From: Paramacrobiotus metropolitanus
Lineage: Eukaryota > Tardigrada > Eutardigrada > Parachela > Macrobiotidae
DNA length: 64,000 nt
Direction of reading: 5' to 3'
Assembly (NCBI RefSeq): GCF_019649055.1
Contig: NW_026570355.1
Span: 62,001-126,000, forward strand
The notes under the pieces are model-generated. The model was given only the letters and a program-made list of their open reading frames with translations, did not search any database and was not told the origin of the DNA. Of the stretch, positions 46,603 through 58,387 are shown piece by piece. The position numbers and the translations under genes were made by a program. Each line of letters opens with the position of its first letter. Within the stretch, counting starts at the first letter, position 1.

Positions 46603-46818
46603 TCACCACCCACGGGTACGCTGTCGGCGGTCTCCGTAGAAGTACTCGTAGTTGCTGGATTCGCTGCCAGATTCACTGCTGGGCTCGCTGGATGGTTCGT
46701 AGTCATCGTACTCGTAGTCATCCTGTGAGAATCCTGGGCACAAGTAGAGTATGAGACTCCATAACGTGTACGCACAACACAGTACAATCACGAAAGCCAC
46801 GAAGACCGCAATTTCCAT
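46603..46818 (-). CDS. small single-pass membrane ORF with acidic Ser/Tyr tail
   Basis: 71 codons from an ATG at 46818. Residues 3-26 are a hydrophobic span (IAVFVAFVIVLCCAYTLW). The rest is Asp/Glu/Ser/Tyr-rich (DDYEYDDYEPSSEPSSES) and ends with a basic RRQRTRGW. The layout loosely recalls the last exon of F-box gene 1 (ALWRC, then a serine/acidic tract, then RGRRGRR), so it may instead be a stray C-terminal exon of that family. No splice partners were seen. Weak call. Confidence 0.35.
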   Translation of the reverse strand: MEIAVFVAFVIVLCCAYTLWSLILYLCPGFSQDDYEYDDYEPSSEPSSESGSESSNYEYFYGDRRQRTRGW

Positions 46819-47040
46819 TCCAGAGTTGTCGACTTCGCTAAACCTGTTACAGCTAGACCCTGATTCTCAACTGCTGGAAAAACAATTACGCGTTTTTGTT
46901 GAGATTATCTAACTAGTACGTATACGGTATACTGGGCAGCTGTACAAGGCAAAATTGCAAAACTAAGTATTAAGTCTTCTAATGATGCAGCAAAGGCGCG
47001 AAGCATCCAACTAGTTTCTATGCAGTGTTGTATTTACTAT

Positions 47041-47195
47041 TGCCCCAAAACCTTACTTACTTTTTACTTTTCGTGTGGCCGTTGACTTTACTATTTACTT
47101 TACTATTTACTTTTCATTAACTTAACTCTTTACTTTTACTTACTTTTTACTTTTTGTATCGTAACCTTACTTACTTTTACTTACTTAGTAATCCA
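47041..47195. repeat. TTTAC/TTACT-rich repeat block 1
   Basis: Degenerate run of TTTACTTTTACTTAC words. A second such block is at 47715-47880 in the same orientation. Confidence 0.8.
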
Positions 47196-47714
47196 TAGTA
47201 AAATAGTATTTACTGTTCGTGTTTTGTAAATCGCAGTACGCAACAAAAGTTTTCAATTTTGCGATATTCTTTTCTTAAGCATATTACATATCTAAAACAA
47301 AAATAACTGCTTGTACTCTGGGACAGTGTGCACACCGACTGATTGTAATCTGTGCTCAGATTTGCTTAACGAAGCGATTTGGTTCTGTGTAAAATTACAG
47401 TACTAATTTTTTGGCAAGAATTAGCAAAAGCATTACACGGTACACCGTATCCGCCATTCAGTGGCATGGTAAATACTGTATTGCAGTGAAGCGGCGCTAA
47501 CTAATATGCCAGGCAGTCACGTAACTCGCCACCTAAGCGGTTGAAAGCGTCTGCAGTGCAGCGAAATTTTAGAGATTTAGAAGAAAACCTGTACTGCCAA
47601 ACGTAACTGCTATGGAAAAAAGCATGTTCAGCACAATTCTGTTGATGCCCGCCACTTTTATCTGTTGCGGACGCTTAGTAAAAAGACTAATTTACTAATT
47701 AAACTATTCCCGTT

Positions 47715-47880
47715 TCGCGCCTCTTACTTTTACTTACTATTTACTTCTTAAGCCTCGGCTTCTCTTACTTTCACTTTACTTTTACTTTTCCGCTTTGCTG
47801 CTTACTTACTTTTTACTTAATTAGTAATAGGCAAAAACGGCTTACTAAGTAAGGTTTACTATTTACTTTTACTAAGTAAA
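47715..47880. repeat. TTTAC/TTACT-rich repeat block 2
   Basis: Same words as block 1, including CTTACTTACTTTTTACTT and TTAGTAAT. The 520 bases between the blocks have no recognisable gene. Confidence 0.8.
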
Positions 47881-48690
47881 GCAACACTATTTCTATGATA
47901 TTGCAACATGCGACATTCGTTTCGTTCCAGGCTTCGAGCGTAACGGTGATGCGCCCTCTAGCAGCGGTTACGTTAAAGCTATTTCCAGTTGTAGGCTGGC
48001 TCAGAACGTGGTGACGTAGTAACATCGCCCGTCGTTCTGCACTTGTTTTCTGTCGTTAATTTTTAAATTCAGTGTAAGGTAGTCTAACTTCGGTTGTACT
48101 GCAGCCGCTTGAAGAACTTGCACCACAGAGTCAAGTATACGGACTAAGGATAAGTCGCACACGCAGCTTGGACTTCTGCATAACGTGTGCGATATCCGGA
48201 ACTGGAAGGGTGGAGGGCGTCTTAACCGCTTCTTGGGGCGCGTCTCTGTTGATCTGGAGCAATAACGGTCACTTGTATGACTCGACTCTCCTTATCCTGC
48301 TTGTCTGGGAGGGCCATAAAGTCCTTTCAAGCAGCATAGCACGTAACGTACATGAGCGATCTCCGTAAGGTTCAACTGTAGTCCAGTTAAAAATAAAATC
48401 CTTGTAAACCGCCACAAGATGGCAACGTGCAGCACCTACGTTTCTCAGCGTTATTTATCGATAACCAGTACAAAAATTTATGTTCATTTTTAATAAGAAA
48501 GTGGGGTGCTTATGGCGGTAGATTACACAGAGTAACAGAGCAGAGTAACAAAGTAGGAATACTAAGTGAGATTATTATATCCTCGGTGATCATGTTTTGT
48601 TGTGAATTTCGTATTAATAAACTGCCATTTAAATTTAACTTTGCCAGTGGTGACAGCATCTTTCAAGTATTAAATTAGGCCGCCAAAATT
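47881..48690. other. spacer
   Basis: No gene recognised; forms the 3' flank of F-box gene 2. Confidence 0.4.
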
Positions 48691-50586
48691 TCACAGTTTC
48701 ACTTTATGAGAATCGTCATTGCTGGATTGCACGGCGTGTATAGTGTCCTCCAATGAGGATGCTGGACACCAGTCCTGCATGCAGTGCGACAAGGCCCGCA
48801 GGCAGAATCGGTTCAGTTTCTCCACGTCAATGCAGGACAGATTTTCGGCGTTCCATTGGCATCGCGGATAATATGCCGTTGGACGCGGATCGCAGGCTTG
48901 GTAGTCTTGTAGAATCTGCAGATTTATTTAGCACGTTACACACCGTTCAACACCAAGATACAGGATACAACCGGCAAACGCGCCTCGTCTTTCGCTGTTT
49001 TAAGACGCGCATCGAGTTCGCAATGCTGCGAACTGAATTTCTATGGAAAGCCTTACAGCTTCGACCTTTCAATATCACGGCAATACCTTTTTCACTTGCA
49101 TGGCCTTCTCTTCGGTGTCGATCCCATTGGCCAAACAGTGCCTTATGCGCTCCACGTCTAGCGACGTCTGCTCGCAGTGCAGATGCTGCTCGAAGTGATC
49201 GACGATGTTTCCCTTCGTGACTCGCTCCCGGGTGAAAACGGCAGCGGGAATGCGGAACTCCATCACAACGGCGCCTTCCTTGTCCAATAGTGTCAAGCGA
49301 TAATTTTTAAAAATGACACGATCAGAACACGATACCACCTTGTGCAGCGGCGCTGCAATCTCCGCGGAAAGCATACTCAAATTGAACCGATCATTCAGCT
49401 GTGACGCGTGGATCCTGGTGGACCCCTGGTGCATGATGAAACGGTGAATGCGCATACCGGCATCATCCACGACCGCCCTAATAAAATCCAGCGAGTCATC
49501 AGGCGCTTTCAGGTTGCAGCTGGGGTCGCGCATGCCGATGGTGCGGGTGGCGAGCGTGATGTGCTTGAAGATGCAGGCGTACATGGCGTAATTACAATCC
49601 AGCTGCACTGGAAGTGACGAGCTGCGCTTCTGCCGCGATACCCGCAGCTCACGGCACATCTCCGGCGATGTAAGAAGGTCCTCCCATCCTTGACACGTGC
49701 GTCGACAGCGCAGACGGTCGACGGTGTCCAGGGAGTGGATGGTCTCCATCAGCAGCTCAACGGGCAATACTGCTGAACCGTTGTTAACGACACTGATTGC
49801 TGTTTTCCGGTTGGGCTCTGCAGATGACGCACCGGCTTCCTCTGTTAACTGACCGTGAAAAGATGTCCACTGTTTTTCTCTATCGAATACCTTGCTCTAT
49901 CGAAAAAGACCGTGTAAGGTCACGATGGACAAAATGGTCAACTATAACCAACGACTTACTACAGATTTTTCTCCAATCGACTGCAGGCGCCTCCGTAAAA
50001 CGTGGATGCCATGACTGGTCACCTTGACAATCTTGACCTGCAGCTGCTTCTCGGCTTGCCGCAGAAGCAGCGCCGCTCCAGACCGGTTCATCGTCCAGTA
50101 ACCGTTCGGCACTCTGCACGTGTTAATAACGAAATCGTCCACACGGAGGAGCTTTCGCTGCAGTCTATTTCCCAGCGGACAGCGAATCTGTCGGAGGGGC
50201 AGCAGTTCGCGGCGATACTGCCCGTTCATTATCACCTCCACAAGCGCCACACCATTCACGTTCTGGAATCGTGAAATCACCATTTTTCCTTGATACCATG
50301 TCCATGGGCGCTGCGGGCCGTCGTGCAGCAGCATCTCCACTACTACATCGCATTCGCGCGCGTCGAGGATTCTTTCGGTGGCACAGTCCCAGATCTTCCC
50401 GTAAGAAATCAGCACTGACTGCTGTGCCGGCCGTCCGAAATCGACGATTAGACGGGGAGGCGTGTTGTCGTTCTCCAACTTCTCTTCCAGGCCGATGGCA
50501 TGGCCATGCTGTAGCTGACCGTCAATCTCCACATCCACAGTGTTCCAGGCATACACCAATCGCTCAGCATTTTCATAAAGATACAT
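48691..50586 (-). CDS. Tudor-like/F-box gene 2 (three exons, intact)
   Basis: Minus strand. Exons are 50586-49960, 49848-49087 and 48915-48691, all phase 0, giving 537 residues. Exon 1 (1-209) has a first barrel-like part (VYAWNTVDVEIDGQLQHGHA, then LIVDFG) and a second (VVEMLLHDGPQRPWTWYQGK, then LVEVIMNGQYRRELLPLRQI). The second strongly recalls a Tudor fold (small strand, W-Y-x-G/A, V-x-V, then E-x-x-P-L-x-x-I-R). Exon 2 has the F-box at about 236-278 (LPVELLMETIHSLDTVDRLR, WEDLLTS) and a substrate-side region. Exon 3 has the conserved ILQDYQACDPRPTAYY start and KLNRFCLRALSHCMQDW helix. The likely role is an SCF substrate receptor, with the Tudor-like part perhaps reading a methylated target; that last point is inference. 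Its neighbours on both sides are paralogues in the same orientation. Confidence 0.82.
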
Positions 50587-51876
50587 TCTTACACTGATTA
50601 TCTAGCTGAGAGGCAGAATGCAGCTGTGCGTGAGTCGGTATACCTGTATGGACTGATCCAGTACCCGTTGTCAGAGAAAGCAAGAAAATAATCAGCTTGA
50701 CTAAGTCAGGAACATCCATGGATAGCTAGCTACCTTTATTAAAAACCAAAGCCGAAATTTAATTTACGTTGACCGGTTGACGTAAGACCTGCAAAACTGG
50801 TGTCTGCTCTGCCCACTATAGGTGTCCCGGCGCCAGTTCAGCGCTTCACGTGGATAGACTGCATGAATGCCAACGCAACGTTTCGTACGTGTTTGGCCAA
50901 GGTACGGTACTGCTGCCTGTTGCCTTGTGACTTTTGATCTAACCTCTTAGAACTTTCAACCAGATCCTTGTCAGCTCCAACCGTAACTGTGCCACTCGGT
51001 CAACCGAACAATGTCAAACTCGCATCCTGGTGTATTACACGACTGCGTACATGAATAACGGCAACATCAGCAAAACGAAAGGTCGACTCGAACTGCATCG
51101 CTACAGTTTGGCGAATGAATACGTTTATGCTGGTCAGCATGCAAATAGTTGCCGCTGTCTCGTATACATCATCAAACTTCTGTTTTCTAGTACTTAGTTT
51201 GTACTTTCACGTGATACTTATTAAAGGTCAGTGAGTTAAAATGCAAATACGTTTTACCTTTAATACTCATACAGTATTAGTAACAGCTGCCAAAACAGTA
51301 TACGCACTGTACAGTTATACTCCCATTACAATTTTCCAGGGCATTAATTAAATTTAAGACGTGTAGTATCTCTTAAATTCGATCAATATAAATAATTGAG
51401 TCGTGATTACCCAATTCGAATTTTTATTACGGGTAAATGACTAGCGATTGATGCTCCGTTTGAAGTGCACATCGCACGGCCGAAAATCAAGTATCAATTT
51501 TATAATGTCAGCTTACGTGTTTTAATTCGCCCCAAAAGAAGCGCATTTCAAATACTGTACTTAGAGATGCGAACCTAAGTGGAGAATCAGTAGTAGTTAC
51601 ACATTTGTGTGCTGAATAACTAAAACAAAACTATACGGGTAAGCCCCAGCTATAACTTCTCAATGTTAGAGACTTAGAAACAGGGACGCTTATAAAACAA
51701 TTGAATTAGAGCTGACAAAGCTAAAAAAAGTTTTCATGTCTCATGACGATCAATAAAAAATTAAATCTGTACCATCGGCCTATTCCAGTTACACCTAGCC
51801 CGTGAAGGTATCCTTCGCCGTTAGCTGCAAGGCCCGATAACAGCGCGAAATCAGCATAACCCCGACGCGAACACGG
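50587..51876. other. spacer between F-box genes 2 and 3
   Basis: AT-rich, no gene recognised. It should hold the promoter of gene 2 at its left edge. Confidence 0.4.
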
Positions 51877-54456
51877 CTACCATTGCTCTTCCTCCATGGC
51901 ACAACGCAGAGCCGCCGCGGCCAGCGGGGTCAGTTGGGTCACCTGTAGACCCGCGACGCTGGTCGCCGTCCACCAGCACTGGCGATAGGGGTTGGAGGGG
52001 CGCGGATCCGTGTGCAGATAGGCGTACAGAATCTGCAAGTCGACATGACTTGAAACCTTTTATCTCATAGAATCAAACCAAAAAAAATAAAATTTTCGAA
52101 ATACGTAAAACATTTTCCAGTAGCCTTAAAAGTCTCCCAGTGGAGTTTGGCTACTGTTGGTTCAAAATAATAATAATAATGACATCCATGACCAATTGTG
52201 CAATACGGCTCTCGCGTGTCTTCCCTACAGGTCACATTTTCTTTCTGTACACCGTGTTGAACCGAAGTGGCTGGACTGGCAACTTGTCATTGCTGCGATC
52301 ATTGCAGTCTTTATTCCTGCTCAGTACTCGGTCGTGTGTTTATCGAGCTACAGAGTAGTTTTCGAATTTTATTTAATATGCTTTATATCTGTGAAGCAAT
52401 AATATATAAAAGCTTCTCCCGAAATCTCTCTAACGTAAAGGTACATGTACAAGTAGCACGTATATAACGCGAAAGGTTACGCTACGAACGATTGCACTAT
52501 AATACGTCTATCACAGCGACAAATTCACTTCTCTCAAGATTTAAGATAACCATAGAAAAGAAAAGTTAATATTAATTTTTATAATTTATGTCGACAGTTT
52601 AAAATAATTTTGATCGATCAGCATCACCCAAGCTAAATACTTGTACTGTTGTACGGCGTAAATAGTGTGGCATGGCGAGAAGTAGTATGGAGTTTGCGGC
52701 AACCCGTCAATTTGTACTTGTCGATGTGAAATTACGGCACAAGCTATAACGAAATGACTCACCGTAGTAAGATTTCCAAATTGACCATGCTGGACGCACT
52801 GCGCAATCCACTCCGCCAAAACACTCCGATCAACTGGTTCCTCCAGAACGAGATGCTTCTCAAAGAGATCCCACAGTGCCATTTTCAGCTGCTTCGGCTG
52901 GCAAGTGTGTGAATACCGCGGAATAACGGCAGTCAGTCGCGGCTCCTCAATGCGACAGTGCGACCACACCACGCGCTCCGCCGTGCCGCACACGCGCCTA
53001 ACCGTGCCGCGACGCCGCAGGATCAGGCCCACCGCGAAGCTCGGATACAACCAGACACACCGATTGAACACCAGCGTCCTGAGGCCATCCATTTGGTTAC
53101 GGATCATCGCGGTCGCGCAGTCACACTGCCTGACGTTCATGTGCGTGAGGATGAGCGTCTCCGTGCGACGGTCGACGCAGCGCAACATGGTGTTCAGCAC
53201 CCAAAAGCCGGGCGTGGCCCAGGAGGCCGGGTAGTCCTCCGGCCGGCCGGAGACGTGCACATCGTGGAAGTAGGTTTCCGTGGTGAGGAGAACGTTCCAC
53301 AAGGCGGAGACGCGGCGACAACGGAAGCGATGGATGGAGTCAAGAGACTGGAAGATCTCCGCCATCAGTTCACAGGGCAGCTGCAGCTCCGCGTCGCAGC
53401 TGTCGCTAGACGTGCGCTGTCTCTTGGCGGGTGGTTCGGCAAGCGCACTGATGAGCAGACGTGGCATTTCCTTATGATGTTCCTTCCATGCCTCCATGCA
53501 GGCGGCTTCCTGCAGAAGCGACAGTTTTTTGGTTTGATTTTACGTGATAGAAATTACTAGCCTGGCAACATCGAACCCAGAAAAGACATTTTCAAAACTC
53601 AACGGCTACAATTGAGAACGGCTTCATCGCTAATTAGGAACGTAAACAATTAAAGAAACCTTTCGACCGATTTAAAAACTGTCAGGTGCTAAAGAGTAAA
53701 AAGAGTGTGCTAAAACAAGAAAACGTACAGAAAATCGGTTCTAGAGTAAAAATAAATTCAAGCCTGGCGACTTGCACGTGTGTCGCTCATTCAGTCATCG
53801 TAAGCAGTACGTTTTCATATGTAGCGGCAGAAATAAAGGACCAACGCAATCAACGGTCAACCCACCAGATCACGTGACTGCAAGGGACGCTCTCGGGCCC
53901 GCTGCACGTACCGCAGACGCAGCGTGCCTTGGTTCACGGTCCCGCACCAAACGGGATGCTTTCGCTGCAGGAGCAGTCTCAAGCTGTTTTCTGGTGGCAA
54001 TGAGCACTCTCGCATCTCGAATGCCTTAGCCCCCACACGGCGGCTGGCTAGTTCGGCGTTCGAAGGCGGTCGCCGCACTTGTTGGCGAGGCACCAGCTCC
54101 GTGAAGGTGCCGTACGGCAGCCGCACGTCCACGATGTACGAATCAGCACAGAAGCTCATATGGTTCCCGGGGTCCATAGTACCCGCGAACCAGGTCCACG
54201 GGGCGTCCGGGGTGGCTCGCAGAAGGACTTCCACACGGCGGTCCTGACGTGCATCCACATGGTAATCCGGTTTGACGGAGTGGAAGATGTCTCCGTGGTC
54301 GATCAACTGCGCGCGCTGTGAATCACACCCGAAATCGATGAGCAGTCCCGTCTCCGCAACCTCGATCACTCTTCCATGCTGCAGTTGTCCGTCAACAAGA
54401 ACGTCCACGGCGTTCCACGCATACACGGCCTTATCGTCAACACCGTACACGTGCAT
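51877..54456 (-). CDS. Tudor-like/F-box gene 3 (three exons, intact)
   Basis: Minus strand. Exons are 54456-53866, 53509-52763 and 52032-51877, all phase 0, giving 497 residues from the ATG at 54456, which aligns with the start of genes 1 and 2 (MHVYG, MHLYK, MYLYE). The frame is open further up to an ATG at 54699, which would add 81 residues. Exon 1 repeats the two-barrel layout (VYAWNAVDVLVDGQLQHGRV; then RVEVLLRATPDAPWTWFAG and FTELVPRQQVR). Exon 2 carries a nuclear-signal-like PAKRQRT, the F-box (LPCELMAEIFQSLDSIHRFR, residues 241-283) and a receptor region. Exon 3 starts ILYAYLHTDPRPSNPYRQ but has a shorter end than its sisters, without the serine/acidic tail. It is the most diverged of the three and presumably binds another target. 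Confidence 0.82.
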
Positions 54457-54907
54457 GATACTGTCCAGCGCTGGTGCAGGTTGGATCAGTTCGCTACCGT
54501 CAGACGTAAAATACGGAACTCCAGTCGACAAAGTTCCCAACTGAATAGAGAGCACGACAGAGGCACTCAGGCTGACACTGTCATCCTTTCCTAGCAGGAT
54601 CTTCTCGCGTACACGTTTCACAAATTTCACATTTTGTACGGCGAACTCTGCCCGAGGATCAGACAACAATTTTCTACCATTAATAACAAGAAAAACCATT
54701 CGTCTAACGCGTTGCCAAAGAATTCGCCAAATCTGTAGGTGAGATGACTGGCAAGTCCTGAACGAGAGATGGATGTGTTGGACTGCCGCCTGCAGCGGCG
54801 ACTACCTTTGAGCACACTTCAATTTCCTTGAGCGTTTCAATTTTCCTCATTAAAAGTTGGTCATTTACATTTACACATTTACATAATTTACAATGGTGTG
54901 TTTGCAG

Positions 54908-55393
54908 CCTGCCAGCGCCTGCGCCCACTGCCTGTTCAATCTGCCCGTCCCTTGTGCGCACGATCACGCTTTTCTCCAGCACTTCACACAACACGGAGCA
55001 TGGTACACCGCGGAGTTGGCCAGCGTGATGGCGGAGACCTGCCAACTGCCCATTAGCGTCTTGCACTTTGTGCGCGCCCTCGAACACTGCGCGCAGAACC
55101 CATTGGAATTGTTGGTGGAGCTGTTAAACGTGAACACAGATTTGTCGGCAGCTGCCTCGCACAACGCCAGCAGCGCCCGGCAGTGCCGGCACAATGTCTG
55201 CCAGTAGGTGAATATTTATGCATTGTGAGGTCATTGCCATTCTCTCGCTATGTACTTGTAGATAGCAATACCGGTTTACCGCCGCATTTGATGGTGCGGC
55301 TAAAGCGGAGCTGACGGAAAATGCGGACGGGAAGCGATGGAGGTGCTGCGTGACGACCATCAGCAATTACACGAAGGCCATTGCTCGCCGTAG
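54908..55393 (+). pseudogene. ten-cysteine gene, copy C, broken (exons 2-3 only)
   Basis: Exon 2 (54908-55203) and exon 3 (55262-55393) are close to copy B (for example AHCLFNLP, WYTAELASV, TCQLPIS, FVRALEHC). Exon 1 with the signal peptide is missing. Exon 3 begins with an in-frame TAG where B has TAT, and lacks one A in the GAAAAATGC run (about 55318), which shifts the frame. Exon 2 also has a small insertion giving QCRHNVCQ. The 3' flank to about 55555 still matches copy B's flank, so a genomic segment was duplicated, not a transcript. Confidence 0.8.
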
Positions 55394-55559
55394 TATACTT
55401 TCTCCTGGGCCAAGTCAGTCGCGCAATACGTTCGTATTTCGTAACTACGGTTTTCTGCACGAGCTGCGGACACTATTTGTTCGGCGTGATTAAGTCGGAA
55501 CTCGTGCTGCTAATTTTGTTTGGTATCTGCCTAATTAACTGACTAACAAGAATGCAGTT

Positions 55560-56116
55560 TACGTGATAGCGTTGCTTCCTGCCGGACTGTTTACACAAAT
55601 TAGTATATGAAGGCGCGCGGAAGAGTACAGTAGTCGTTTCGTGTAGTCGTTTCGTGGATGGGCGTAGTATGTTTGGCTGTTCACTGTACAGTACACTACC
55701 GTATGTAAATTTATTAAATCGTATGCAATCAAGCCATTTTTCTTAAGAGGAATACATGTACACCGAAGCTTGTTCCGTGACTTATTTTTGAAACTTTCTT
55801 TCGTTCTTACGTACAAGACGCTCAGAACATCTCATAAACATCAAATCATATATTCTCACGGTTCTTGTAACTGCAATCCGTCTGTTGTCACTGACAAGAC
55901 TTCGACCCGGTAATTATATGAGCTTGGTGGGAAAGCTTGATACGGTGCTTCTGGTTTTAGTTGATAGAAATCAACCGTAAGCAGAATGTACGCTCTGCGC
56001 GAGCACGGCTGCGTACTGGATGGCTGCTACACCGAAATCTGAATGAGAGTTAACATCAACACCGCAAACATCACAATTCACAGTTTAAGTTGTGGGCCTT
56101 ATGAAGGTTCCACCAA
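55560..56116. other. spacer with a dispersed repeat fragment
   Basis: Bases 55799-55890 resemble 37856-37960 (ACGTACAAGACGCTCAG shared), the possible retroelement piece. The remainder is the upstream region of the astacin gene. Confidence 0.4.
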
Positions 56117-58387
56117 ATGTACAAATTAGCGCTAACGTTGTGCGTCATTCTCGCGCCGCGCTCGCTTGCACACTGGGATGAGCGAGATTACCACGACGAG
56201 GAGGTGGGAGATGACTTCCTTGTGGAAGGTACTGTAGCAGTTTCCTCTATCTTGGTCTTTTCTTGGCAATTGGTTTGTACCGTAAAAGACTGCACATGGA
56301 CGTTTTTCCTGTAGATGCACACAGCGAGATCACCGAAGCGACGCTGAGTAAACGATTGTCCGAGCGAAGTACAGTTAACGTACTGCAGGACGACATAATG
56401 TATGATGACGCCATTTTGAGAGACGTTTCCGTCATCAAGGCGATTCTTCGATTGCTAACGGTATGGTATTGGTAAAAATGCTGCCGTCCAATTCCTTTGA
56501 AAGAAGTGGCCGAAAAACGAAGAACTTTTGCGCGTTTTGGGCATAAACCGTGGCAATGCGCTGCATTTACTGTTAACTGCTAATCATTCCTTTGATTAGA
56601 TGGTATAGCCCAATACGTACTGTACGGTAGTGGACAGAGTTCGGCTAACGCAGTGAATTTTGATGCATCATCCGCAGACGCACTATGGGAAACGATCACA
56701 TTCTGGCCCGGAGGAAGAGTACCATACGCAATCAGTTCGGCATTTGGTCAGTGCTTTGCTTCAGTATCTTCTCGACTGTTAACAGTTAACACTCCTTTTT
56801 CCGCCAGAATATAATAAGCTTTATTCAGTATTTTACAAATGGCTGCGCCTACAAAGGCATCATTTTACGAGAAAAATCCCTTCCAATTAATACGTACGTG
56901 AAGGTACGGTTTGTCAGTGTAGCCAGAATACTCTAACAAAGTGCTTGTTGACAGATTCATCGAGCAGATTTATTATCGAGAAAGCCATGCAGCGGATTGA
57001 AGATGCGACATCTGGCTGCATCAATTTTGTCAAGAGATCTGTAAAAGAGCACTTCGTATCGTTTCAACATGGCGAAAAGTGAGTGCTACCACGTAAATGA
57101 TTTCCCTTACCTATACCCCACCTAGTATAGTGCTACTACGTAAAAGTGAGTGCTACCACGTAAAGACCACACTAATTCCGATGAATTGCATGTAATATCG
57201 CATCTTGCACTTGCAGTTGTTCATCATTTCTCGGAATGAGTTCTGCTACTGGTGGGCAGCCGCTGTTCCTGCGGGATGATGGGCACGCCTCCTGCGTGGT
57301 GATGGGCATCGTGCAGCACGAAATACTGCACGCGCTGGGAATGTACCATGAACACTCCAGACCCGATCGCGATTCCTACATTGAAATCAACCACAGCGAA
57401 ATAGCCAAGGGACATGAGGTCAACTTCAGGATCAAGGCAGAGGCACCGACATACGGAATCGAATACGATCTGGAATCGATCATGCACTACGGCGCCTTTG
57501 ATTTCGCCCGATCGCACCGTGTTCCAGTGATTGAGCCAAGAATTAGCAGCCCGCAGTTGGCCATGGGACAGCGAATTCGCTTAAGTGTGCGGGATGTAGC
57601 GAAACTGCGCGCGGCCTACAGCTGCCTGGTGGACTCGGGGAAGCATGAGCCGAACGAGCAACCACTTCCTGCATTTCCCGAAAATCCACTAACCGCAGAA
57701 GAGTGTGACCTCCAATTTAATAAGCACTGTGGATTTCCTTTTGACCAAGCGCGCTGCAATACAAGCAGAACGCTAGCCATTTCTTGCACTATGGCGGCCG
57801 ATGCGGATTTTTTATGGAACATGACGTCGGCTATGGCCAAATATCCACATCGCGAAGTTGCCATCTTGCTTCCTGAACCACGAATAACTTCCGTGCCTTT
57901 CCGGCTAGTCCGTACGCGAGTAACCACACTGATCATGACCACATGTTTTACGACTCGCGCTACATCTCGACTACCATCGCTTGGATTCATCAATTTAAAT
58001 GACTTCAGCATGATCCATTGCAATCGGATCATGTTACGTAAACACGATTTGTTGCATTCCCGAAAACTGCGCGTAATCACCTTCGCAAACACGACACTGG
58101 TGTATTTGGAAAAGGACACATTCACAAACCTGGATCATCTTCAGCTCATTGCATGGCACGTTAACATTCAATATTTTCCCGTGTTTTCCCAGGAGCTGCA
58201 AGATTTTTTAAGGTACCTGCACTGCAGCTGCGAACTCGGATGGTTTCGGCAATGGTGGGAAGCAAGCAATATCGCGAAGAAACCCAGAAGGAGCAGTAAA
58301 GCTTGGATGCTGCAATTGTCTGCCGTAAAACAGATGGAAATATTCATTCCCATTGACTGCGGAAAGGACCATTTCCATTTCATTTGA
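56117..58387 (+). CDS. secreted astacin metalloprotease with C-terminal LRR-like module
   Basis: Exon 1 (56117-56228) gives a signal peptide (YKLALTLCVILAPRSLA) and the start of a propeptide. A propeptide exon begins at 56315; its 3' limit is unsure, because a phase 1 end is needed and several weak donors fit. The next exons are 56600-56746 (FWPGGRVPYAISSAF, mature N-terminal strand), 56955-57078 and 57217-58387. The zinc site HEILHALGMYHEHSRPD is complete at 57317, and the SIMHYG Met-turn follows at about 57478. The domain ends at KLRAAYSC, near 57624. After it comes a cysteine-rich linker, then leucine-rich, LRR-like segments and an LRRCT-like cap (LHCSCELGWFRQWW, about 58220-58260). Astacins cut extracellular matrix or process secreted proteins; here the LRR part would supply target binding. 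The frame stops at 58387, where a second LRR module begins in another frame. Confidence 0.8.

Noticed and set aside
52905-53560. 109- and 200-codon plus-strand ORFs
   Set aside because: Antisense shadows of F-box gene 3 exon 2.
57616-58125. 169-codon minus-strand ORF
   Set aside because: Antisense shadow of the astacin-LRR exon.
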